The notes beneath the pieces were generated by a model, which saw nothing but the letters and a program-made list of their open reading frames with translations, made no database searches and had not been told where the DNA came from. Of a stretch of 64,000 nt of DNA, positions 24,097 to 32,025 are shown in pieces. The DNA is taken from NCBI RefSeq assembly GCF_002917885.1, contig NZ_PQNY01000005.1:1-64000 (forward strand), written 5' to 3'. A program made the translations under genes and the position numbers. Within the stretch, counting starts at the first letter, position 1, and every line of letters starts with the position of its first letter. Origin of the DNA: Flavobacterium croceum DSM 17960. GTDB taxonomy: Bacteria; Bacteroidota; Bacteroidia; Flavobacteriales; Flavobacteriaceae.

Positions 24097-24924
24097 ATGA
24101 TGTATAATATTAATGGCGAATTATCAGATAATCATAATTCTTGCCTAAACAATAGAGCTTTTTTGTATGGTGATGCTGTTTTTGAAACGTTTAAAATTAG
24201 CAACGGAAAAGTTCTTTTTCTAGAAGATCATTATTTTAGGCTTATGGCCTCTATGCGTGTACTGCGTATGAAAATTCCGGCAAATTTTACTTTAGAGTAT
24301 TTTGAAACACAATTATTAAACCTTGCTCGTGCTTTACACTATACCAACGCTCGAATGCGTTGTACAGTATTTAGAAACGATGGAGGGAAATATTTGCCTC
24401 ACGACCGAACCGTTAGTTATATTATAGAAGTAGAGCTCTTAAATAGTCCAAAATATGTTATTTCGGAATCTAATTATGAAGTTGATATTTATAAAGATTT
24501 TTATGTAACTTCTCAATTATTATCAAATCTAAAAACAACCAATAGAGTGCTTAATGTAACAGGAAGTATATTTGCCGAAGAAAATGATTTGCAAAACTGT
24601 ATTTTATTAAATCAAAATAAAAATGTAGTAGAATTTTTAAACGGCAATTTGTTTTTACTTATAAATCACACATTGGTTACACCGCCTTTATCAGAAGGGT
24701 GTATTAACGGAATTATGCGCAAACAAGTGCTTAATTTTATTAGTAATGATATTCATTATAAGCTAGAAGAAAGAACAATTTCTCCTTTTGAATTGCAAAA
24801 TGCAGATGAACTTTTTCTTACCAATGTTATGTGTGGGATACAACCAGTAACCAAGTATAAAAAGAAAATATATACTACTGCTTTTGCTCAAGATTTTTTA
24901 GCAAAAATAAATCAATCAATTTAG
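24097..24924 (+). CDS. Aminotransferase class IV (PabC-like)
   Basis: The 275-residue protein has the fold-type IV features NNRAFLYGDAVFETFK near the N-terminus, a probable PLP lysine in SNLKTTNR (K146), and C-terminal ELFLTNVMCGIQPV. It resembles 4-amino-4-deoxychorismate lyase, which makes p-aminobenzoate for folate, though branched-chain or D-amino acid activity cannot be excluded. Its last 9 bp overlap the end of the convergent yqgE gene. Confidence 0.82.
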   Translation: MMYNINGELSDNHNSCLNNRAFLYGDAVFETFKISNGKVLFLEDHYFRLMASMRVLRMKIPANFTLEYFETQLLNLARALHYTNARMRCTVFRNDGGKYLPHDRTVSYIIEVELLNSPKYVISESNYEVDIYKDFYVTSQLLSNLKTTNRVLNVTGSIFAEENDLQNCILLNQNKNVVEFLNGNLFLLINHTLVTPPLSEGCINGIMRKQVLNFISNDIHYKLEERTISPFELQNADELFLTNVMCGIQPVTKYKKKIYTTAFAQDFLAKINQSI

Positions 24925-25479
24925 TATAGGATTTTCGGGAGCGTTTACCCAAATCATGTATTCGCCACCCATATCTTTCATTTTTTCTTGCCAAAAATCT
25001 GAAGCAGGTTTTTGAAAGATACGTGATTTGTATTGGTTTTCACACACAAACCATGTTTTTTCGGTGAGTTCTTCTTCTAGTTGTGAAGAAGCCCAACCGC
25101 TATAACCCAGAAAAAATCTTATTTGGTGTTTTTCTATCTTATTTTGATTGATAAGCCATTTAATTTGTTCAAAATTGCCGCCCCAATACAAACCATCTGC
25201 TATTTCAATGCTTTCTGGAATGAGTTCGGGTATGGTATGAATGAAATACAAATTGTCTTGTTCTACAGGTCCGCCATTATAAATGGTAAAATCGCAATTT
25301 ACATCAGGTATTAACTCTTGTAAAGTATATTCTAAGGGTTTATTCAATATAAAACCTACAGCTCCGCTATGACTGGTATAATCGGTGAGTAAAATAACAG
25401 CTCTGTTAAACGATAAGTCTCCTATAATAGAAGGTTCGGCTATCAAAAGCATTCCTTTTTCAAGTTTGTTATTTAGCAT
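24916..25479 (-). CDS. YqgE/AlgH family protein
   Basis: The 187-residue protein has the DUF179 hallmarks: GMLLIAEPSIIGDLSFNRAVILLTDY at the start, GAVGFILNKPLE, an YNGGPVEQDNLYFIH segment, and FLGYSGWASSQLEEEL. The family is widespread; its biochemical role is not firmly known. The length is normal for the family. It lies convergent to the PabC-like gene and upstream of nothing else on its strand until the HU gene. Confidence 0.9.
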   Translation of the reverse strand: MLNNKLEKGMLLIAEPSIIGDLSFNRAVILLTDYTSHSGAVGFILNKPLEYTLQELIPDVNCDFTIYNGGPVEQDNLYFIHTIPELIPESIEIADGLYWGGNFEQIKWLINQNKIEKHQIRFFLGYSGWASSQLEEELTEKTWFVCENQYKSRIFQKPASDFWQEKMKDMGGEYMIWVNAPENPILN

Positions 25480-25521
25480 AGGCGAAGTTTTGAGACCTAA
25501 TGTAGTAATTTTTTTTAATAA

Positions 25522-25555
25522 AAAAAATCACCTTGAATTTTCAAGATGATTTTTT
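25522..25555 (-). terminator. Terminator after the HU gene
   Basis: CTTGAA/TTCAAG with flanking TCA/TGA and six A/T pairs form a hairpin with A and T runs on both sides. On the minus strand it follows the HU stop codon by about 20 bp. Confidence 0.7.
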
Positions 25556-25575
25556 CATACTAAGGTAAAATATTT

Positions 25576-25848
25576 TTAGTTTACAGAGCCTTCTAAGTCT
25601 GCACCAGCTTTAAATTTTACTACATTTTTAGCAGCAATTTTGATAGTTTTACCAGTTTGAGGGTTTCTTCCTTCTCTAGCAGCTCTTTTAGAAACTGACC
25701 ATGATCCGAAACCTACTAAAGAAACTTTACCACCTTTTTTTAAAGTAGATCCTACGTTTCCTAAAAATGATTCTAAAGCTAATTTCGCAGCAGCTTTTGT
25801 AATTCCTGCATCGGCAGCTATTGCATCAATTAATTCTGATTTGTTCAT
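25576..25848 (-). CDS. HU family DNA-binding protein
   Basis: The 90-residue protein is a standard HU: MNKSELIDAIAADAGITKAAAKLAL at the N-terminus, the GFGSWSVSKRAAREGRNPQTGKTIKI arm with the intercalating Pro, and AAKNVVKFKAG at the end. HU dimers bend and compact DNA and help initiation, recombination and phage integrase complexes. The gene is monocistronic with its own terminator. Confidence 0.95.
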   Translation of the reverse strand: MNKSELIDAIAADAGITKAAAKLALESFLGNVGSTLKKGGKVSLVGFGSWSVSKRAAREGRNPQTGKTIKIAAKNVVKFKAGADLEGSVN

Positions 25849-26011
25849 AATATAAATATTAATAGTTGGTTAAACAATTATTTGTTAATCAAAACAAATT
25901 TACTTGAAATATAATACCACACAAGCATTTATCTATAAAAAGCTACTTTTTGTTAATAACTTTTGTTTTTTGTTGATAAATCGGTTGTTTTCTTTATTTA
26001 TAAGGCTTGCG

Positions 26012-26956
26012 CTAATAAGCTAAGGCGTTTTCAGAAAATTGTATTCCGTTTAACAGTTCAGCAGTTTGCATTCGTTTTTTACCTGGTAATTGTAACGATT
26101 TAATATGCAATAGTCCATTTTGAACAGCAATACTTAATGTTTTTTTTGAGGTAATGAGTTTTCCTGTTTGAAAATGATGTGAGACTTCTTCAAAATTACT
26201 TTCATATATTTTTACATTCCATTCTTCGGTATCTTTTATAAAACACCAAGCAGCAGGATAAGGTGATAAACCCCTAATAAGATTATTTATTTCAGAGCCT
26301 GATTTTGAAAAATCGATTTTACAATTGTCTTTATTGAGTTTGTAGGCAGTTTTTAAATCGGTGTTTTCGGGTTGAATAGACGTTGTAATAGTATTATCTT
26401 CTATTTTTTGAAGTGTTTCAACAGTTGCTTTACAGCCCAACAACATCAGTTTATCGTGCAAGTCTCCGGCATTTTCATTTGGCTCAATAACTATAGATTT
26501 TGAGAGTATAATAGCCCCAGTATCTATTTTATTGTCTATAAAAAAAGTAGTAACTCCTGTTTTTTGTTCACCATTTATTATAGCCCAATTTATAGGAGCA
26601 GCACCACGGTATTGAGGCAGCAATGAAGCATGCAGGTTAAATGTGCCAAATTTTGGCATATTCCACACAACTTCTGGAAGCATTCTAAAGGCAACTACTA
26701 CTTGAATATTGGCGTTTAATGCTTTTAATTGTTCTAAAAAAGCGGAGTCTTTTAAATTAGTTGGTTGTAATATTGTAAGATTATTTTGTAAAGCATATTC
26801 TTTTACGGCAGAATATTTTAGTTTTTGGCCACGTCCCGCAGGTTTATCTGGAGCTGTAATAACCCCAACTATTTCATAACCTGCTTTGCGTATAGCATCT
26901 AGAATTCCCACCGCAAACTCGGGAGTTCCCATAAAAACAATTCGTAGTTTTTCCAT
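26012..26956 (-). CDS. fmt: Methionyl-tRNA formyltransferase
   Basis: The 314-residue protein begins RIVFMGTPEFAV and has FNLHASLLPQYRGAAPINWAI, the formyl-transfer site with its N-H-D type catalytic set, and KTGVTTFFID. It formylates Met-tRNA(fMet) from 10-formyl-tetrahydrofolate for translation initiation. The C-terminal OB-fold segment is present. Its ATG lies directly beside the stop of recQ, so the two are probably co-transcribed. Confidence 0.95.
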   Translation of the reverse strand: MEKLRIVFMGTPEFAVGILDAIRKAGYEIVGVITAPDKPAGRGQKLKYSAVKEYALQNNLTILQPTNLKDSAFLEQLKALNANIQVVVAFRMLPEVVWNMPKFGTFNLHASLLPQYRGAAPINWAIINGEQKTGVTTFFIDNKIDTGAIILSKSIVIEPNENAGDLHDKLMLLGCKATVETLQKIEDNTITTSIQPENTDLKTAYKLNKDNCKIDFSKSGSEINNLIRGLSPYPAAWCFIKDTEEWNVKIYESNFEEVSHHFQTGKLITSKKTLSIAVQNGLLHIKSLQLPGKKRMQTAELLNGIQFSENALAY

Positions 26957-28852
26957 TTATTTATTTACTGTATAGGTGTTGGATGTTTGCAATACTATTT
27001 TTTCTTGTTCTAGTAAATTTTGCAAGGCAAAGATAAGGTTGTCTTTGGAAATTTTGAGTATTTCTTGCATTTCTCTAGAGCTTAAATCTTTTTGAAATAG
27101 CAATTCTAAAATTTTTGTTTCAATAACAGTAAAGTTGGGTTGCTTTTGATTTTTCTGTAAGCAATAAGAGCATATTTTACAATCTTCTTGTACGGTTTCT
27201 CCAAAGTAAGCCATTAAAAGTTTGTTTTTACACGCCGTGTTGTTGGTAATGTAAGATAGTACAGATTCAAACTGTTGTATTTTTAACTCATTTTGCGATT
27301 TTAATATTTTAGCCAATCGATTTACTGTGCTATCATCTTCTCGAATTTCAAGAAATGTAATTATAGCATCATTATCAAATAAATCAAGTTCTATTAAGGC
27401 TCTTTGCTGCATGTTTTTTAGAACTTTTACAACTTGTTCTTCGGTAGAATTCGCTTTTTTTGCTATCAAGAGTGTGTTTAGAGCTATTTTATTTTCATAA
27501 ATCCCCGAATAATTACGCACAATTCCCAATACGATTTCTTCTTCATTTGGGTAAATGCTCGTATACCGAATTATTTCTTTTGAAGGAACTGTAAATTGAA
27601 CAAGAACTTTTTGAGCGTATTTTTGATTAAAGTTTAAAACACCCTGTCTGTCTAGAAATTGAATTGCATTATACGTTTTTAATATTGGCAAATTGTATTT
27701 GATGCAAAACTGCTGTAAATTGAAACTAAAACTTTCATCTATACCTTCTCCATACGCTATTTGAAAAAAATTGCAAAGCTTTATAAATACTGTTTTTAAA
27801 TATTCTTTGTTGGGCAATACATCAATAAATTGCGTTTTAGATTGAATAATGTCAGACTTGTTGTAGAGTAAAACAGCATAGGCTTTTTCTTCATTTCTGC
27901 CAGCACGACCAGCTTCTTGGTAGTAACTTTCAAGGTTTGAAGGCAAATGCAAATGAATAACAGTTTTAACATTGGGTTTGTCTATACCCATTCCAAAAGC
28001 GTTGGTGGCAACCATAACAGTATTTTTTTCTTGCAACCAATTTGTCATGTTTTGTTCTTTTTCTTTCGAGTTGAGTCCGCCATGGTAATAGGTTGCCGAT
28101 ATGCCCGATTTGTTTAGCATATTACAAAACTCTACACACGCTTTTCTATTGGTTACATATACAATGCTTGGGTTCGGGTGTTTGTGTAGTATTTTTTGTA
28201 GAAAATAATACTTATCTTCTACACTATATACAAGATAAGCTAAATTGTCTCTTTGAAAAGATTTTTTATATATTTTGGGTGTATTAAGTTCAAGTTGCGT
28301 TACAATGTCTTGCTGTACTTGTGGGGTTGCCGATGCAGTAAGTGCTATAAAAGGTACTTTGGGCATCATTTTTTTGAGTGTGGCTAGTTTGGTATAAGCA
28401 GGTCTAAAGTCGTGTCCCCATTGTGAGATACAATGGGCCTCGTCTATAGCTATTAAGTTTATTTTGAGCTGCTTAATGCGCTCTATAATCCAATCGTTTT
28501 GTAGTCGTTCTGGCGATAGGTATAAAAATTTGTAGTTTCCGTATTGGCAATTATCTAGCAGTTCTATAATTTCGTTTTCGGGAATACCACCTGTAAGCGC
28601 TATGGCTTTTATACCTTTGGCGTTTAAATTTTTAATTTGGTCTTTCATTAAAGCAATCAAAGGCGAAACTACAATGCAAATACCTTCTTTTACTAAGGCT
28701 GGCACTTGAAAACATATCGATTTTCCTCCGCCTGTAGGTAGCAAAGCAAAAGTATCGTTGTTCTGCAATACAGATTCAATAATTTCTTCTTGTAATGGTC
28801 TAAAAGAAGTATGATTCCAGTATTTTTTTAATATATCTAATGGATTGGGCAT
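26957..28852 (-). CDS. recQ: ATP-dependent DNA helicase RecQ
   Basis: The 631-residue protein has the RecQ set: motif 0 SFRPLQEEII, Walker A LPTGGGKS (38-45), DEAH (137-140) followed by CISQWGHDFR, the aromatic loop region, and motif VI YYQEAGRAGR. The zinc-binding cysteines (CKNK, CKICSYC) are present. The C-terminal HRDC domain is not evident; a helical wing region ends the protein. It unwinds DNA in 3'-5' direction during recombination repair. Confidence 0.95.
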   Translation of the reverse strand: MPNPLDILKKYWNHTSFRPLQEEIIESVLQNNDTFALLPTGGGKSICFQVPALVKEGICIVVSPLIALMKDQIKNLNAKGIKAIALTGGIPENEIIELLDNCQYGNYKFLYLSPERLQNDWIIERIKQLKINLIAIDEAHCISQWGHDFRPAYTKLATLKKMMPKVPFIALTASATPQVQQDIVTQLELNTPKIYKKSFQRDNLAYLVYSVEDKYYFLQKILHKHPNPSIVYVTNRKACVEFCNMLNKSGISATYYHGGLNSKEKEQNMTNWLQEKNTVMVATNAFGMGIDKPNVKTVIHLHLPSNLESYYQEAGRAGRNEEKAYAVLLYNKSDIIQSKTQFIDVLPNKEYLKTVFIKLCNFFQIAYGEGIDESFSFNLQQFCIKYNLPILKTYNAIQFLDRQGVLNFNQKYAQKVLVQFTVPSKEIIRYTSIYPNEEEIVLGIVRNYSGIYENKIALNTLLIAKKANSTEEQVVKVLKNMQQRALIELDLFDNDAIITFLEIREDDSTVNRLAKILKSQNELKIQQFESVLSYITNNTACKNKLLMAYFGETVQEDCKICSYCLQKNQKQPNFTVIETKILELLFQKDLSSREMQEILKISKDNLIFALQNLLEQEKIVLQTSNTYTVNK

Positions 28853-28895
28853 GCAGTATTATTGTTGCTTGCTAAGATATAAAATGTAAAGAGAT

Positions 28896-29432
28896 TTAAG
28901 ATAAATGGGATAAAATATAATTTACCCTTTCATCAACCGTACCTTTTGGTACTTCTATAAGGTTGTAATTATACTTACTGTACGTTTCTTGTAGATGTTG
29001 GTATATTAGTTTGGCTTGCTCGTAATTTTCATACCGCGCTTCATCACTTATATAAATTTCTTGCCATGGTGGTAATACAAATACTTTGTGGTATGTGTGT
29101 GTTTTGCAGGCTTCATCAAAAAAAGAAGGGTAACTATCGCCAATGTAGTGCATATAGGCTAATATATCGGGAATGCCTCTGTCAATAAAAACTTTGGTTC
29201 CATTTTGAGAAAGTGCATGTTGAAATTGTTTTTTTCTTCCTTCTAATAATAATTCACTAAAAAGTAAAGGTTTTTCTAAAAACAATTGTTCAATACCTTG
29301 TTTTTTAGCTTCTAGAGTAATTTCGCGAGAAATTTCAGGAAAACACGTGTGTCCTTGTTCGATAAGTTTATCGATTATGGTAGTTTTTCCAGTACCAGGT
29401 CCGCCGGTAATTACAATAATTTCTTTATTCAA
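28896..29432 (-). CDS. AAA_28-type P-loop ATPase/kinase
   Basis: The 178-residue protein has Walker A GGPGTGKTT (10-18), then EISREITLEAKKQG and RGIPDILAYMHY, which are typical of the small NadR/AAA_28 ATPase family common in Flavobacteriia. The start codon appears to be TTG at 29432, since no ATG is near the P-loop; this should be checked. A kinase acting on a small molecule is possible, the substrate is unknown. Confidence 0.78.
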   Translation of the reverse strand: MNKEIIVITGGPGTGKTTIIDKLIEQGHTCFPEISREITLEAKKQGIEQLFLEKPLLFSELLLEGRKKQFQHALSQNGTKVFIDRGIPDILAYMHYIGDSYPSFFDEACKTHTYHKVFVLPPWQEIYISDEARYENYEQAKLIYQHLQETYSKYNYNLIEVPKGTVDERVNYILSHLS

Positions 29433-29604
29433 AATTTTGAAATAAGGCGCAAATTTACCGAAACAAATTAGAATAGAAAAATTTATTTAAACATTATCTA
29501 CACTTATAAAATTTTATATTTTGCGCTACACAGTTGTGCTAAAAAGCTAAAAAAATAAAATACTAAGTACTAAAAATGTATATTTGCGTTTAATTTTGAT
29601 TGCA

Positions 29605-29889
29605 ATGGATAAAAAAACCGAAGAATTTTATATTCGACTTAAAGAAGAACTGAAAAATACTTCAGAATGGCCTTCCAATTATTTATATAAATTTATTGTT
29701 CCTACAGATGCTAAAAAAATAGAAGAGGTGGAAAATGCTTTTGATAACATGGGAGCTGTAATACAAACACAACAATCTAAAAACGCCAAATATACTTCTG
29801 TTTCTATAAATGTTACTATGGAATCTCCAGAATCGGTAGTGTCAAAATATATTGAAGTTTCGGGTATAGAAGGTATAATATCGCTATAA
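29605..29889 (+). CDS. DUF493 family protein (YbeD-like)
   Basis: The 94-residue protein (from ATG at 29605; a TTG seven codons upstream is less likely) has the DUF493 pattern: WPSNYLYKFIVPTD, then a ferredoxin-like fold ending in SKYIEVSGIEGIISL. The family looks like a small regulatory ACT-like domain. TATATTTG (29579-29586), a perfect -7 element, lies 18 bp upstream of the ATG. It opens a likely operon with DUF4290 and murA. Confidence 0.8.
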   Translation: MDKKTEEFYIRLKEELKNTSEWPSNYLYKFIVPTDAKKIEEVENAFDNMGAVIQTQQSKNAKYTSVSINVTMESPESVVSKYIEVSGIEGIISL

Positions 29890-29892
29890 GTC

Positions 29893-30633
29893 ATGAAAAA
29901 TAAGACGATAAACCCAGATAATCATCAGGCGATGCATTTTTTGGAATACAATGCCCAAAGAACTCATTTAATGATACCTGAATATGGTAGACATTTACAG
30001 AAATTGATAGATCAAACCGTTGCTATTGCCGATAGAGAAGAACGTAACAAAGCAGCAAAATATATCATTCAGGTTATGGGTACTTTAAACCCGCATTTGC
30101 GTGATGTACCCGATTTTCAACACAAGCTTTGGGATCAAATATTTATTATGTCCAATTTTAAACTCGATGTAGATTCGCCTTATCCAATACCTACTCGAGA
30201 AATGGTTTATTTAAAATCGAGCAAGCTAGAATATCCTCAAAAAAATCCAAAATACCGATTTTACGGTAACAACATCAAAACGATGATTGAAGTAGCCAAT
30301 AGCTGGGAAGACGGAGAGTTGAAAGAGGCTTTGGTGCGTGTAATAGCCAATCATATGAAAAAATCGTTTTTAAGTTGGAATAAAGACTCTGTAGAAGATA
30401 AAGTAATTTTTGATCACTTATACGAATTATCAGAAGGTAAAATTAATTTGATACAAACTTCCGAAGAGCTCTCTACCACCAACGATTTAATGCGTATTAA
30501 TAAAAAAATTTCCAATAAAAGTAATCAGGCATCTGCCAAAAATACGAAGGGTAACTTTTTTAGAAAAAACACAAATCAAAACGGTAAAAAAAATTTCCAA
30601 AAAAACAACAACCAAAACAAATCCCAAATATAA
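29893..30633 (+). CDS. DUF4290 domain protein
   Basis: The 246-residue protein shows the DUF4290 pattern MHFLEYNAQRTHLMIPEYGRHLQKLID and MGTLNPHLRDVPDFQHKLWDQIFIM. The last 35 residues are Asn/Lys-rich and probably disordered. It sits 3 bp after DUF493 and 10 bp before murA, a conserved trio in Bacteroidota from memory, but its role is unknown. The basic tail could bind RNA. Confidence 0.85.
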   Translation: MKNKTINPDNHQAMHFLEYNAQRTHLMIPEYGRHLQKLIDQTVAIADREERNKAAKYIIQVMGTLNPHLRDVPDFQHKLWDQIFIMSNFKLDVDSPYPIPTREMVYLKSSKLEYPQKNPKYRFYGNNIKTMIEVANSWEDGELKEALVRVIANHMKKSFLSWNKDSVEDKVIFDHLYELSEGKINLIQTSEELSTTNDLMRINKKISNKSNQASAKNTKGNFFRKNTNQNGKKNFQKNNNQNKSQI

Positions 30634-30643
30634 ATTTTTATAA

Positions 30644-31954
30644 ATGAGTACATTTAAAATAGAAGGCGGTATAAAACTAAAAGGAGAAGTGCAACCTCAA
30701 GGTGCCAAAAATGAAGCATTGCAAATACTTTGTGCTGTGTTGCTCACCCCCCAAAAAGTTACTATAAACAATATTCCCGATATTCTTGATGTGAACAAAT
30801 TGATAACATTATTGGGTAATTTGGGTGTTAAAATTCAAAAGAATGGTCCGGGTTCAATTACTTTTCAAGCCGATGAAGTAAATGTTTCTTACCTAGAGAC
30901 AGAAGCTTTTAAAAAAGAAGGAGGTTCACTACGAGGTTCTATCATGATTGTGGGGCCTTTACTAGCGCGTTTTGGCAAAGGCTATATACCAAAACCTGGA
31001 GGAGATAAAATAGGTCGCCGCAGACTCGATACTCATTTTGAAGGGTTTATTAATCTAGGCGCAAAATTTAGATACCAAAGAGAAGATCATTTTTATGGCG
31101 TTGAAAACACAGGACGTCTTAAAGGGGCTTATATGCTTCTCGATGAGGCATCGGTAACAGGTACAGCCAATATTGTTATGGCAGCCGTACTTGCAGAAGG
31201 CGTAACAACCATATACAACGCTGCTTGTGAACCTTATTTGCAACAACTTTGCAAAATGCTTAATGCTATGGGTGCTAAAATTACAGGTGTAGGTTCAAAT
31301 TTACTTACGATAGAAGGTGTTGAAAGCCTTGGAGGTTGCGAGCACACTATTTTGCCCGACATGATTGAAATAGGTTCGTGGATAGGTCTTGCGGCTATGA
31401 CGCGTAGCGAAATAACCATTAAAAATGTTTCGTGGGAAAACTTAGGAGTTATTCCAAATGTGTTTAGAAAACTTGGTATTACATTAGAAAAAAGAGAAGA
31501 TGACATCTATATCCCTGCGCATGAACATGGGTATACGGTAAAAACCGATATTGATGGTTCTATACTTACTATTGCCGATGCTCCTTGGCCTGGTTTTACA
31601 CCCGATTTATTGAGTATTATTTTGGTAGTAGCCACACAAGCCAATGGTGATGTATTAATACACCAAAAAATGTTTGAAAGTCGTTTGTTTTTTGTAGACA
31701 AACTTATAGATATGGGTGCTAAAATTATGTTATGCGATCCGCATAGAGCTGTAGTAATGGGTCATAACTTTCAGTCGCAATTAAAAGCAACAGTGATGTC
31801 ATCGCCCGATATTAGAGCAGGAATATCTTTACTTATAGCAGCACTTTCTGCCAAAGGAACCAGCACTATACAAAATATAGAACAAATAGACAGAGGTTAC
31901 GAACGCATAGACGAACGTTTGCGTGCGCTTGGAGCCAATATTGTAAGGGTTTAA
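30644..31954 (+). CDS. murA: UDP-N-acetylglucosamine 1-carboxyvinyltransferase (MurA)
   Basis: The 436-residue protein has the usual MurA fold: GAKNEAL (Lys22), LRGSIMIVGPLLARFG, PDMIEIGSW and the C-terminal RGYERIDERLRALGA. It joins enolpyruvate from PEP to UDP-GlcNAc, the first committed step of peptidoglycan synthesis. The catalytic Cys of PGGCxIG is Asp here (PGGDKIG, D121), the change known to give intrinsic fosfomycin tolerance in other bacteria. It lies third in a likely operon and ends with a strong terminator. Confidence 0.95.
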   Translation: MSTFKIEGGIKLKGEVQPQGAKNEALQILCAVLLTPQKVTINNIPDILDVNKLITLLGNLGVKIQKNGPGSITFQADEVNVSYLETEAFKKEGGSLRGSIMIVGPLLARFGKGYIPKPGGDKIGRRRLDTHFEGFINLGAKFRYQREDHFYGVENTGRLKGAYMLLDEASVTGTANIVMAAVLAEGVTTIYNAACEPYLQQLCKMLNAMGAKITGVGSNLLTIEGVESLGGCEHTILPDMIEIGSWIGLAAMTRSEITIKNVSWENLGVIPNVFRKLGITLEKREDDIYIPAHEHGYTVKTDIDGSILTIADAPWPGFTPDLLSIILVVATQANGDVLIHQKMFESRLFFVDKLIDMGAKIMLCDPHRAVVMGHNFQSQLKATVMSSPDIRAGISLLIAALSAKGTSTIQNIEQIDRGYERIDERLRALGANIVRV

Positions 31955-31972
31955 TTATATGTATTATTACTA

Positions 31973-32007
31973 AAAACCCCTTGCAATTCAATTGCAAGGG
32001 GTTTTTT
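31973..32007. terminator. Bidirectional terminator between murA and DUF5686 genes
   Basis: AAAACCCCTTGCAAT and ATTGCAAGGGGTTTT form a long perfect stem around TCA. A-runs and T-runs flank it, so it can end murA and the convergent gene. Confidence 0.9.
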
Positions 32008-32025
32008 CATAGTTTTGCTTTGTGT

